From Thermoflexales bacterium (lineage in GTDB: Bacteria > Chloroflexota > Anaerolineae > J036 > Brachytrichaceae), in the NCBI GenBank assembly GCA_019694215.1, contig JAIBCK010000015.1, forward strand, positions 1-46,974: DNA of 46,974 nucleotides. Reading direction: 5' to 3'. A model generated the notes under the pieces. It was not told the origin of the DNA. It saw only the letters and a program-made list of their open reading frames with translations, and ran no database searches. The number at the start of each line of letters is the position of its first letter. Within the stretch, counting starts at the first letter, position 1. This document shows, one piece after another, positions 18,538 through 27,763 of the stretch. The translations under genes and the position numbers were made by a program.

Positions 18538-20496
18538 GCTGAGCGCGCCGCGCAGGCGCAGCGCCTTCTGTGCGCGCCAGTGCCGGTTGGTCAGGTCCGC
18601 AAGCCGCCGCGTCAGGCCCCCGAGCGTCGCTTCATCCCCGGCTTCGCGGGCATCCGCGATGAGAAAGCGCAGCGCCTGCTGCTCCCGGCGCAGGTTGTCC
18701 TCGCGCAGGCGCAACCCGGTGCGGATCACTTCCTCGCGCCGGCGCGCATCGGCGTCCTCGCCATCGCCCACGGGCGGCAGGACGACCTCGCCCACAATGG
18801 CCAGCCAGGCGTCGGCCTCGCTCGACTCGCCCAACGGTTGACCCTTTGCCGCGCGATCGAGCTGAAAGAAGCCGGTCCGCAGGGCGGGGTTGTGAAAATC
18901 CTCAACCCCCAGCGGTTCCAGGTTGGCGCGTGACAACGCGACGTTGGCGTCCATCAACAACTCGGGTTGCGCGGCCAGCAGGGCAAGCAGATGGGCCTCG
19001 AGGTCGGCGCTGCGCCGACCCGCCGGGGTGGTCGCCGGTGCCACGCCCGCGCCCTCCAGCGGCATGTCAAGGCTGGGATCGGGCGGTTCGCCGCTGAGTG
19101 TCTCGGCTTGGATGGGCGTCTGACGTTGGACGCGGGCCTGCGCCTTGCGCTGCGCCTCGCTGATCGCCAGGCCGATGGCCTGGGCGACCGCGCGCGGGGT
19201 GAGCTTGAGCTTGCGCGCGACGGCCTGGGTGTAGTGATCGGCCTGGGCGGGATCGCTCAGGTCCCTGATGATCGGCGCAACGGCCTGGATCGCGCGGGAC
19301 TTGCCGGTTGGGTCGGCGAGGTCGAAGCCCGCCAGCAGCGTGTCGATGACGTGCTCGACGACGGGGCGCGCCTCCTCGATCAGCTTGCGCCACAGCGCGG
19401 CGTCGCGCAGGGCGATCTCGTCGGGGTCCTGGCCCTCCGGCAGGATGGCGACGCGAATGTCGGCCTTGAGCCGCGACTCGTGCCGGATCACGCCGCGCGC
19501 GTCGAAGGAAATACCCTCCTCGCGGTCGAGCGTCTCTCGCGCGACATCGACGCCGCGCAGCACGGCGCGGTTGCCGGCCGCGTCCGGGTCGAGCGCAAGC
19601 ACGATGCGGTCGGTCATCCGCTTCAGCGCCCGAAACTGCTCCTCGGTGAGGGCCGTGCCCATCCCGGAAACGACGTTGGCGAAGCCGGCCTGCTGCGGGC
19701 CGATCACGTCCATGTAGCCCTCGACCAGCACGGCAACCTGCTCGTTGCGAATCGCGGCGCGGGCGCGGTCGAGCCCGAACAGCGTGCGCCCCTTGTCAAA
19801 CAGCGCAGTCTGGGGCGAGTTCATGTATTTCGGCTCGCTGCCGTCCAACGAACGGGACCCAAATGCGATCACGCGCCCGCGGTCGTCGCGGATGGGGATC
19901 ATCAACCGGCCCCGGAAGCGGTCATAGCGCCGGCCGGCCTCATTCTCGATCAGCAGCCCGGCATCGATCAGTTCCTGCGGCGTGAAGCCTTTTGCGGACA
20001 GGTGCGCGTGCAGGGCCTGCCCGTCCGGCAGGCTGTAGCCGAGCTGCCAGCCCAGTACCGTCGCGTCGGTCAGCCCGCGCTTGTCGCGCAGGTAGTCGCG
20101 GCAGGGGCCGGCCTGCGGCGCGGTCATCAGCAGGGTGTGGAAGAAGACGGCGGCCTGGGCGCAGGCGTCGCGCAGGCGGCCGAGGTGGTCGTCGCTCTGG
20201 CGCTGCTCGGGCGTGCGCTCCTCGAGCGTCACCCCGGCCCGGCGCGCCAGCTCGCGCAGGGTCTCGGCGAACGTCCAGCCCTCCTTCTTCATGAGGAAGG
20301 CAAAGACATCGCCCTTCTCGCCGCTCGAGAAATCGACGAAGAGTTGCGAGTCTGGATAGACGACGAAGGAGGGCGTGCGCTCGGACTTGAACGGCGACAG
20401 CCCCTTGAAGATCTTGCCCGCCCGCTGCAGCTTGACGTAGGCGCCAATGACCTCGACGATGTCGATGCGGCGTTTGACCTCCTCGATGCTGGACAT
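18529..20496 (-). CDS. dnaG: DNA primase DnaG with degenerate zinc-finger ligands
   Basis: The 655-aa protein makes RNA primers for replication. It has the CHC2-type N-terminal domain, the TOPRIM catalytic core (VLVEGYMDVI with the metal-binding Glu; LALDPDAAGNRA with the Asp pair) and a helical C-terminal domain for helicase contact. The zinc-finger positions normally C-x2-H-x17-C-x2-C are S34, K37, D55 and S58 (GLSPFKSER and FVDFSSGEKGD), so no canonical zinc ligand remains although the spacing is kept. The surrounding fold residues (TPSF, GD-F) are conserved, so this looks like a real variant and not a sequencing error. It lies 15 bases downstream of ychF on the same strand and is probably co-transcribed with it. 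Confidence 0.95.
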   Translation of the reverse strand: MSSIEEVKRRIDIVEVIGAYVKLQRAGKIFKGLSPFKSERTPSFVVYPDSQLFVDFSSGEKGDVFAFLMKKEGWTFAETLRELARRAGVTLEERTPEQRQSDDHLGRLRDACAQAAVFFHTLLMTAPQAGPCRDYLRDKRGLTDATVLGWQLGYSLPDGQALHAHLSAKGFTPQELIDAGLLIENEAGRRYDRFRGRLMIPIRDDRGRVIAFGSRSLDGSEPKYMNSPQTALFDKGRTLFGLDRARAAIRNEQVAVLVEGYMDVIGPQQAGFANVVSGMGTALTEEQFRALKRMTDRIVLALDPDAAGNRAVLRGVDVARETLDREEGISFDARGVIRHESRLKADIRVAILPEGQDPDEIALRDAALWRKLIEEARPVVEHVIDTLLAGFDLADPTGKSRAIQAVAPIIRDLSDPAQADHYTQAVARKLKLTPRAVAQAIGLAISEAQRKAQARVQRQTPIQAETLSGEPPDPSLDMPLEGAGVAPATTPAGRRSADLEAHLLALLAAQPELLMDANVALSRANLEPLGVEDFHNPALRTGFFQLDRAAKGQPLGESSEADAWLAIVGEVVLPPVGDGEDADARRREEVIRTGLRLREDNLRREQQALRFLIADAREAGDEATLGGLTRRLADLTNRHWRAQKALRLRGALSAG

Positions 20497-20511
20497 GGGA
20501 GCGGGTGAAGA

Positions 20512-21618
<1,107 letters not shown>

Positions 21619-21675
21619 TGCGGGCCAACTTTATCGCAGTTCGGCAGGCGCTCGTGGCCGTCGACCTCGCCGTCC

Positions 21676-21681
21676 TATAAT
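21676..21681 (+). promoter_or_regulatory. Consensus -10 box (TATAAT), leaderless GTG start
   Basis: TATAAT lies exactly 6 bases before the GTG at 21688, so transcription would start at or next to the start codon. No good -35 box. It drives the lipoprotein/ABC exporter operon. Confidence 0.6.
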
Positions 21682-21687
21682 GATTGC

Positions 21688-21951
21688 GTGGATGATGTCC
21701 TCGACCTCGATGGGCCGGACGGGGCAGTCGATAGCGCGTTGGCCCGAACGTTTGGCGCGCTTGCAGTGGTGATGGCAGTGCTCCTATCGATGGTCATGGT
21801 CGCGTCCAGGCTGGGGGTCTTCCCACAGACCTGCGGCGGCGTGCTGCCGACGCGCACAGCGACCTGCCGCACGGGCGATACCGCCCCGGCACCCGTCCTT
21901 CCAACGCTCGAAGTTCCTCCCTTCGCGCTTGGCCCCCAGAACTCCCCGTGA
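21688..21951 (+). CDS. Small single-pass membrane protein (87 aa)
   Basis: I do not recognise a family. The acidic N-terminus (many Asp in residues 2-14) is followed by one hydrophobic helix (about residues 22-44, FGALAVVMAVLLSMVMVASR), a short segment with two cysteines in CGGVLPTRTATC, and a Pro-rich C-terminus. With the acidic side likely inside, the Cys pair would be outside and could form a disulfide. The GTG start is supported by the TATAAT 6 bases upstream. The stop overlaps the GTG of the lipoprotein gene (GTGA), so it is the first gene of the operon that ends with the ABC exporters. It may be an accessory part of that exporter (inference only). Confidence 0.55.
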   Translation: MDDVLDLDGPDGAVDSALARTFGALAVVMAVLLSMVMVASRLGVFPQTCGGVLPTRTATCRTGDTAPAPVLPTLEVPPFALGPQNSP

Positions 21952-23081
21952 GCCGCGCCATTCTGCTTGTCCTGGCGCTGCTCGGCAGCGCCGTCCTTTC
22001 TGCGTGCCAGCCGCCCGCCTGCGCGCGCCCGGCGGATGGCGCCTGGTCGGCCGAGGGCGTGGCGCGTTGTCTGCCCGCCGACGCCTCCGCCGCGCAGGCG
22101 CTCGCGCTGCTCGGGCAGGGTGGCGGGGAGTTCGCATCGCAGGCCGCGGACGTTGACGTGCTACCCGGGGGCGGGGCCGAGATCGTGCTCGCCCTCCTGC
22201 CCGGGGACGCGACCCCGTGGGACCCGCGCGGGCAGTTGGCGGTCTTGCAGCGGCCGACCGCTCCCGGTCAGGGCTGGACGGTTCATGCCGGCCTGAGCGC
22301 CGAGCCGGGCGTCACACCGCTCGGCGAGCCCTGGTCGAATTGGCGCTACGCCCTTGGACCGGGTCAGGACCTGAGCGGCGATGGGTTGGCCGAGGTGCTG
22401 GTTCGGCGCAGCTGGAACAGCGGGCACAACGCCGCCTTTGCCGATTGGATGCTGATCTCGGGCGGGAGTGGCGCGCTGCGCGTGTTGTGGCGGGAGGCCG
22501 AGCCCGATCCCCTGGTGACGGTGCAGCTCGATGCCGCGGCGCGCGGCGTGCGCATTGCCCATCGCGTCGGTTTTGCGGAGGGGCGCACCCTCGAACGCAG
22601 GCTGGTCGTTGACGGCAACGCGCTGGTCGAGCGCAGCCGCACGGTTGATCCGCCCCGCGCAGCGGTGGCCGCGCTCACCCGCGCCGGTGACGCGCTGGCC
22701 CGTGGCGGCGATCCCGCGCCCGAGGCCCTGCCGCTGCTTGGCGGGGTGTATTCATACAGCGCCGGCCAGGCGCCGCCGATGTCCGACGAAGCCATTCTTG
22801 CGGAGTGGGCGTTGCTGCGTTATGCGCAGGGGCTCGCGGCGCGCCCGCCGGCCGATCCTTCCGCGCGCAACATGGCTGGTGGCACCCTCGACCTGTTTGC
22901 ATCAGCGGCGGCGCGGCGCAGCGATACGCTCGCCCAGGGCCGCCTGATCGGGGCGTATCGCAGCGGTGGCTGCGCGGCCGTGCGCGCGCTGCTGGATCAA
23001 CAACCGGGCCTGCTCGATCAGTTGGCCGCCGCGTCCGGCGGTGCGCTGCGTTTCACCCCCGCGGAGGCATGCGCGACCTGA
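21948..23081 (+). CDS. Hypothetical lipoprotein in ABC exporter operon
   Basis: The 377-aa product begins with a lipoprotein signal: hydrophobic residues 4-17 and a lipobox AVLSAC with C20 as lipidation site. The rest has no domain I can name. A calcium-loop-like DLSGDGLAEVLVRRSW (around residue 140) resembles a single FG-GAP/VCBS-type element often seen in repeat-protein and propeller lipoproteins, and the C-terminal third is helical and Ala-rich. Four Cys are near the N-terminus. The GTG start overlaps the previous stop. The first ABC half-transporter begins 3 bases after its stop. It may be an extracytoplasmic sensor or partner of the exporter, but this is only suggested by position. Confidence 0.65.
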   Translation: MSRAILLVLALLGSAVLSACQPPACARPADGAWSAEGVARCLPADASAAQALALLGQGGGEFASQAADVDVLPGGGAEIVLALLPGDATPWDPRGQLAVLQRPTAPGQGWTVHAGLSAEPGVTPLGEPWSNWRYALGPGQDLSGDGLAEVLVRRSWNSGHNAAFADWMLISGGSGALRVLWREAEPDPLVTVQLDAAARGVRIAHRVGFAEGRTLERRLVVDGNALVERSRTVDPPRAAVAALTRAGDALARGGDPAPEALPLLGGVYSYSAGQAPPMSDEAILAEWALLRYAQGLAARPPADPSARNMAGGTLDLFASAAARRSDTLAQGRLIGAYRSGGCAAVRALLDQQPGLLDQLAAASGGALRFTPAEACAT

Positions 23082-23084
23082 ACC

Positions 23085-24830
23085 ATGTCTCCGACCCTCG
23101 CACTTCTGCTTCGGTATCTCAGGCCGCAGCGCGGCCGCGCTGCGCTGCTCGCGGCGCTGGTGGCGTTTGGCATCGCCCTGCAGCTGGGCGGGCCGCGCCT
23201 GATGCAGGCGATCATCGATGTCGCGCGGGCCGGCGCATCCGAAGATGCGCTGATGGGGCTGGCCGCCGCCTTCCTGGCCGTGGTGCTGGTCAAGCAGGTG
23301 CTCACCCCGCTCACCACCTGGACGAGCGACAACGTGGGCTGGACGGCGATGAATGCCTTACGGGCGGACCTCACCCTTCAGCTGCTGCGGCTCGACCTCG
23401 GCTTTCACAACAGCAAGACCCCCGGTGAGCTGATCGAGCGCGTGGATGGCGACATCTCGCAGCTCGCCAACTTCTTCTCTCAGTTCACGCTGCGCGTGGC
23501 CGGCAATGCGCTGCTGATGGCCGGCGCGCTGGTCATCCTGTGGTCGCAGGATGCGCGCCTCGGCGCGGCGCTGTCCGTCTTTGCGCTGATCTCGCTGGCC
23601 GTGCTGGCCCGGCTGCACCGCATCGGCGTGCCGTATTTCAAGGCCGGGCGACGCGCGGTGGCGATCACGCTGGCCTTCATCGAGGAGCGCATCGCGGGCG
23701 CGGAAGACCTGCGCGGGAATGGCGGGCTGCCGTATGCCTTCGAGCAGCTGCGCGCGCTCACGACGCGGGACGGCGATGCGCGGCGGACGGCCAACACCAT
23801 CGCCCGCGTCACGCAGGGCGTGTGGGAGCTGCTGCTCTCGGGTGGGCTGGCGCTGGCGTTCACGCTGGGCGCGATCTTCATCACGGCAGGCTCGATGTCG
23901 CTGGGCGGGCTGTATCTCGTCTTCGCCTACACCAACCTGATCGCCACCAACCTGATGCAGATCACCGAGCAGCTGGATGACTTCCAGCGCGCGACCGCCA
24001 ACATCGAGCGCACCAGCGAACTGCTCAGCCTGCGCAGCCGCATCATCGATGGCCCGCGGGCGTTGCCGGCCGGCGCGCTCCCCGTCGCCTTCGAGCGCGT
24101 GTGCTTCGAATATGCCAACGGCACCCCGGTGCTGCGAGACGTGCATTTTACGTTGGGCGCCGGGCGCGTGCTGGGCCTGCTCGGGCGCACCGGCAGCGGC
24201 AAGACCACGCTCTCGCGGCTGCTGTCACGTTTCTATGATCCCGCCTCCGGCCAGGTGCGGCTGGCGGGCCTCGACCTGCGGGAGGTGGACACCCGCAGCA
24301 TCCGCGCGCGCGTCAGCGTGGTGACGCAGGAAGTGCAGCTCTTTCACGGCACCGTGCGCGACAACCTCACGTTCTGGGACAACGCCGCGCAGGGCGGGCG
24401 GATCACGGACGCGGCCATCCTGCGGGCGCTGCAAAGCCTCGGCCTGGCGGAGTGGCTGGCGCGGCTGCCCAACGGTCTGGACACACCCATCGCGGGGGCG
24501 ACCTCGCTCTCGGCTGGCGAGGCGCAGCTGCTGGCGCTGGGGCGGGCCTTTCTGCAGGACCCCGGCCTGGTGATCCTCGATGAGGCCTCGGCGCGGCTGG
24601 ATCCGACCACCGAGCGGCTGATCGAGACCGCCATCGACCGCCTGCTGGCGGGGCGAACGGCGATCATCATCGCGCACCGCCTCGCGACCGCGCTGCGGGC
24701 CGATGAGATCCTGGTGCTCGAAGGCGGGCGCGTGACCGAGCACGGTGAGCGCGTGGCGCTGCAGCGCGATCCCGGGTCACGCTTCTCGTCCATGCTGCGG
24801 ACGGGCCTGATCGAGGAGGAGGGGCCATGA
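23085..24830 (+). CDS. ABC exporter half-transporter A (catalytic NBD)
   Basis: The 581-aa protein is a type IV exporter subunit. Six transmembrane helices lie in residues about 15-310, and an ATP-binding domain in about 335-575. The Walker A is GRTGSGKTT, the Q-loop lies in VVTQEVQLFHG, and the Walker B VILDEASARLD keeps the catalytic Glu; the H-loop IIIAHRL keeps His. The signature motif is LSAGEAQ rather than LSGGQ. The next gene encodes the partner, overlapping by ATGA. Together they form a heterodimeric exporter in which the Walker/H-loop side of this subunit supplies the active ATP site (inference from family logic). Cargo unknown: lipids, peptides or drugs. Confidence 0.92.
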   Translation: MSPTLALLLRYLRPQRGRAALLAALVAFGIALQLGGPRLMQAIIDVARAGASEDALMGLAAAFLAVVLVKQVLTPLTTWTSDNVGWTAMNALRADLTLQLLRLDLGFHNSKTPGELIERVDGDISQLANFFSQFTLRVAGNALLMAGALVILWSQDARLGAALSVFALISLAVLARLHRIGVPYFKAGRRAVAITLAFIEERIAGAEDLRGNGGLPYAFEQLRALTTRDGDARRTANTIARVTQGVWELLLSGGLALAFTLGAIFITAGSMSLGGLYLVFAYTNLIATNLMQITEQLDDFQRATANIERTSELLSLRSRIIDGPRALPAGALPVAFERVCFEYANGTPVLRDVHFTLGAGRVLGLLGRTGSGKTTLSRLLSRFYDPASGQVRLAGLDLREVDTRSIRARVSVVTQEVQLFHGTVRDNLTFWDNAAQGGRITDAAILRALQSLGLAEWLARLPNGLDTPIAGATSLSAGEAQLLALGRAFLQDPGLVILDEASARLDPTTERLIETAIDRLLAGRTAIIIAHRLATALRADEILVLEGGRVTEHGERVALQRDPGSRFSSMLRTGLIEEEGP

Positions 24831-26761
24831 CCGGCGACGCGGCCGCGCAGACCCGCACCCCCGCCCCGATGCGAGACGTCCTCGCGCTGCTGGCGAACCT
24901 CGTCCGTTATTCGCCCTGGCACTACGCGGCCACGCTCGTGCCGCAGGCGCTGCGCCTGAGCCTGGTGCTGGCGCCCGGGCTGATCGCGCGCGCGGTTTTT
25001 GATCACCTCACCCAGCAACGCCCGCTGGGGCCTGATCTGTGGCTGACGATCAGCCTGTTCGTCGTCGTCGCGCTGCTGCGGGTGGGGGCGCTTCTCAGCG
25101 CGGTGTATCTCGAACACACCGCCTTCTTCCGCAGCGTTAATGTCATCCGCATGAACCTGTTCGAGCGCTTCATGCGGCGGCCGATCGCGCACCAGATGCC
25201 GTTCCCGCCGGGCGAAGTGGTCAGCCGGATGGGGTTGGATGGCAATCGGCTGCCCTTCTACCTCACCCAGCTGGAGAACATCTTTGGCTCCGGCGTTGGC
25301 GCGACCATCGCCTTTGCGGCCATGGCCTCGGTCAACCTGCCGCTGGCCAGCCTGGCCCTGTTGCCCTTGCTGGTCAGCCCGGCCGCCGTGGCGTTGATCA
25401 ACTACAAACGGTTGGGCAACCTGCGCAACCTGCGCAACATGGAAGGGCGCATCAGCGCGCTGCTGGGGGATGCCTTCGGCGCGGTGCAGGCGCTGCAGAT
25501 CGCGGGCGCAGAGGGCCGCGCGGTCGAACAACTCGAGCGCTTGAACGGGTTGAGAAAGCACTACGCCGTGCGCGATGAGTTCATGCGCAAGCTGGTGCTG
25601 GACAGCCTGGTCAACGACCTTGCCATGGTCGTCACCGCGGCGATCCTGGTACTCGCGGCGCGCGCGCTGCATGCCGGCACCTTCAGCGTCGGTGATTTCG
25701 TGCTGTTCTCGTATGCCGCCGCGCGCGTCACTGATTTCGGCTACTACGTCGGCATGTCGCTGTCGCAGCTGCAGGAATCGCGCGTCGCCGTCGAGCGCAT
25801 GATCCCGCTGCTGGATGGCGCGCCGCCGCGCTGGCTGGGTACGCCCTCGGACTGGGTGCGCGGGCTGCGGCCGGGGCGGCCCGGGCAGCTGCGCCGTCTC
25901 GATGTGAACGCGCTCAGCCACGTGTATGCGGGAAGCGGGCGCGGGATCAGCGCGGCGCGCTTCTCGATCGAGGCCGGCGAGATCATCGTGGTGACCGGCC
26001 GCATCGGCTCGGGCAAGACGACGCTGTTGCGGACGCTGCTGGGGTTGCTGCCCGCCCAGTCTGGCGGCGTGTTCTGGAACGGCGAGCCGGTTGCCCAACC
26101 CAATGAGTTCTTCGTCCCACCGCGCAGCGCCTACACGCCGCAGACCCCGCGCCTGTTCAGCGAGGCCCTGCGCTCGAACATCCTGCTCGGGCGCGACCCG
26201 GCCGCAATCGAGCCGGCGCTGTGGCAGGCGGTGATGAGCGACGATGTGCGGCAGCTCGAACGCGGGTTGGACACGTTGGTTGGGCCGCGCGGGGTCAAGC
26301 TCTCGGGTGGGCAGCTCCAGCGCGCCGCCGCGGCGCGGATGTTCGCCGGCGGCACCGACCTGCTGGTCTTCGATGACCTCTCAAGCGCCCTGGATGTCAT
26401 GACCGAGGAGACGCTGTGGGCGCGGTTGCGCGAGCGGCTGGCGGCGTCCAATGCACCGGGCGCCATCCTGGCCGTGTCAAACCGGCGCGGGGCGCTGCGT
26501 CTGGCGACGCGCATTCTGGTCCTCAAGGACGGCGAGATCATCGACTCCGGCCCGCTCGATGCGCTGCTCGAACGCTGCGCGGAGATGCGCGAGATTTGGC
26601 AGGCCACTGGCGAGCCCATCCAGCGGGTCGAGGCAGGTATCATCCCGCCTCATGACGCAGTCCGAATTTCGCAACTGGCTGGAACAGATCCTGGGCGAGA
26701 CGCCGATGGAGGAGTTGATCGCGCCGGAGATCCTCGAGCAGATCAACCGGACCCAGATTGA
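24827..26761 (+). CDS. ABC exporter half-transporter B (degenerate NBD)
   Basis: The 644-aa partner subunit has six membrane helices (about residues 25-330) and an ATP-binding domain with intact Walker A (GRIGSGKTT) and signature (LSGGQLQRA). Its Walker B is LVFDDLSSALD, with Asp in place of the catalytic Glu, and the H-loop is AVSNRRG, with Asn in place of His. These changes mark the non-hydrolytic site of heterodimeric exporters such as TM287/288 or BmrCD, and match the altered signature in subunit A. The start overlaps the previous stop (ATGA). The last 36 codons overlap the following small gene by 110 bases, and the C-terminal tail after IWQATGE is Asp-rich and unlike other ABC exporters. 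Confidence 0.9.
   Translation: MTGDAAAQTRTPAPMRDVLALLANLVRYSPWHYAATLVPQALRLSLVLAPGLIARAVFDHLTQQRPLGPDLWLTISLFVVVALLRVGALLSAVYLEHTAFFRSVNVIRMNLFERFMRRPIAHQMPFPPGEVVSRMGLDGNRLPFYLTQLENIFGSGVGATIAFAAMASVNLPLASLALLPLLVSPAAVALINYKRLGNLRNLRNMEGRISALLGDAFGAVQALQIAGAEGRAVEQLERLNGLRKHYAVRDEFMRKLVLDSLVNDLAMVVTAAILVLAARALHAGTFSVGDFVLFSYAAARVTDFGYYVGMSLSQLQESRVAVERMIPLLDGAPPRWLGTPSDWVRGLRPGRPGQLRRLDVNALSHVYAGSGRGISAARFSIEAGEIIVVTGRIGSGKTTLLRTLLGLLPAQSGGVFWNGEPVAQPNEFFVPPRSAYTPQTPRLFSEALRSNILLGRDPAAIEPALWQAVMSDDVRQLERGLDTLVGPRGVKLSGGQLQRAAAARMFAGGTDLLVFDDLSSALDVMTEETLWARLRERLAASNAPGAILAVSNRRGALRLATRILVLKDGEIIDSGPLDALLERCAEMREIWQATGEPIQRVEAGIIPPHDAVRISQLAGTDPGRDADGGVDRAGDPRADQPDPD
26638..26643 (+). promoter_or_regulatory. 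Putative -10 box (TATCAT) inside the ABC gene
   Basis: TATCAT ends 8 bases before the ATG at 26652 and lies inside the coding end of ABC subunit B. It could give the nested small gene its own leaderless transcript. Confidence 0.4.
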
Positions 26762-26927
26762 GACCGAGCAGCGCACCTGGCAATTTGCGAAAGAGGACTT
26801 GCTCGAATCCTTTCAGGTGGCGATGCGGGCGCAGATGAAGACGATGTTCGTCGTCGGCTATGACGCCGGACGCGAGCAGGGCAAGATCGACGGCCTGTTT
26901 GGCGAGGGCAGCGGCCTCACCGACTGA
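26652..26927 (+). CDS. Small hypothetical protein nested in the ABC gene end (91 aa)
   Basis: The protein is a compact, highly charged, helical domain: MTQSEFRNWLEQILGE, then EELIAPEILEQINRTQIE, a Phe/Met-rich middle (FQVAMRAQMKTMFVVGYDAG) and REQGKIDGLFGEGSGL at the end. I recognise no family. It has no signal peptide or membrane helix. It overlaps the last 110 bases of ABC subunit B in another frame. Codon bias favours it in the overlap, so the ABC tail may be the passenger. It could be a cytoplasmic accessory protein. The convergent lipoprotein gene ends 23 bases downstream. Confidence 0.6.
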   Translation: MTQSEFRNWLEQILGETPMEELIAPEILEQINRTQIETEQRTWQFAKEDLLESFQVAMRAQMKTMFVVGYDAGREQGKIDGLFGEGSGLTD

Positions 26928-26950
26928 TCGCGCTTCGCAGATGAGGCGCG

Positions 26951-27694
26951 CTAGTTGCCGATCACAGGGACGGTCTTCGCGTCCCCGCTGAAGCTGACCA
27001 GCTCCCCGAACACCCAGCCCAGCCCGTTTTCGCCCTGCGCGTAGACGATCTGCCACCACGTCCCGTCGGCGTTCTTGCCCTTCACGTCGGCCTTGGCACC
27101 CTTGTTGAGCTGACCCAGCTCTTTGAACGTTGTGCCAGCGCCGCTGCGCACGCGCGCGAAATCGTTGGTCACCGTGATCGAATTTGCCGCGCTCTTGGTC
27201 GCGGTCACGGCGGGGGTGCCGGCCGGGGCGGGGGTGCCGGCGGGCGCCGGTGCCGTCGTGGCCGCGGGTTGCGGCGCGATGACCGTAACCACGGTCGTGA
27301 CGGCGATGACCGCCGTCGGTGGGGCGCTGGCGGGTTTGACCGTCACGATGACGTTCTCCGACGTCACCACGGTGGCGCCCTTTTCGTCGAGGCCGCGCAG
27401 CTGGATCAGGTGGCTGCCGGCCAGGTCCGGCGTCCACGTCACGCTGACGATGAACTGGTTGAGCGACTCGTTCTTGTTGGTCACCGTCGCGGACTTGCGG
27501 TCATCGATCATGACATCGACGGTGCGGACCGCGGCGCCGTTGACGGTGCCGGCGATCGAGGTGGCCTGGCCGACCGTGATCACGCTGTCACGCCCGGGCG
27601 CAATGAGCAGGGCGGCCGGGGCGCTGGGCGCGGCGGCGCCGCCGCATCCGGCGAGCACAAGCGCGAGGGACAAGCAACGTGCGAACAGCTTCAT
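26951..27694 (-). CDS. SH3-domain lipoprotein
   Basis: The 247-aa protein has a lipoprotein signal with lipobox VLAGC (C17). An Ig-like segment follows (about residues 30-120, including SVTWTPDLAGSHLIQLRGLDE), then a Pro/Ala/Thr linker (about 120-175) and a bacterial SH3 domain (about 178-247) with ARVRSGAGTTFKELGQL, KG(K/A)ADVKGK and WWQIVY. SH3b domains often bind cell-wall peptides. On the minus strand TACAAT lies 18 bases before the ATG, and GGAG about 6 bases before it, so unlike most unit-leading genes here it has a short leader with an SD sequence. It is divergent from the agmatine deiminase gene. Confidence 0.82.
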   Translation of the reverse strand: MKLFARCLSLALVLAGCGGAAAPSAPAALLIAPGRDSVITVGQATSIAGTVNGAAVRTVDVMIDDRKSATVTNKNESLNQFIVSVTWTPDLAGSHLIQLRGLDEKGATVVTSENVIVTVKPASAPPTAVIAVTTVVTVIAPQPAATTAPAPAGTPAPAGTPAVTATKSAANSITVTNDFARVRSGAGTTFKELGQLNKGAKADVKGKNADGTWWQIVYAQGENGLGWVFGELVSFSGDAKTVPVIGN

Positions 27695-27750
27695 CTGGGA
27701 CTCCGTGCGGGCATTGTAGTCTGAACCGCATCCCCCGGACAGGCTTGCGC

Positions 27751-27756
27751 TACGAT
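27751..27756 (+). promoter_or_regulatory. Putative -10 box (TACGAT), leaderless start
   Basis: TACGAT ends 7 bases before the ATG at 27764, with no SD sequence. The divergent lipoprotein promoter is in the same 69-base gap. Confidence 0.45.
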
Positions 27757-27763
27757 ACGCGGC

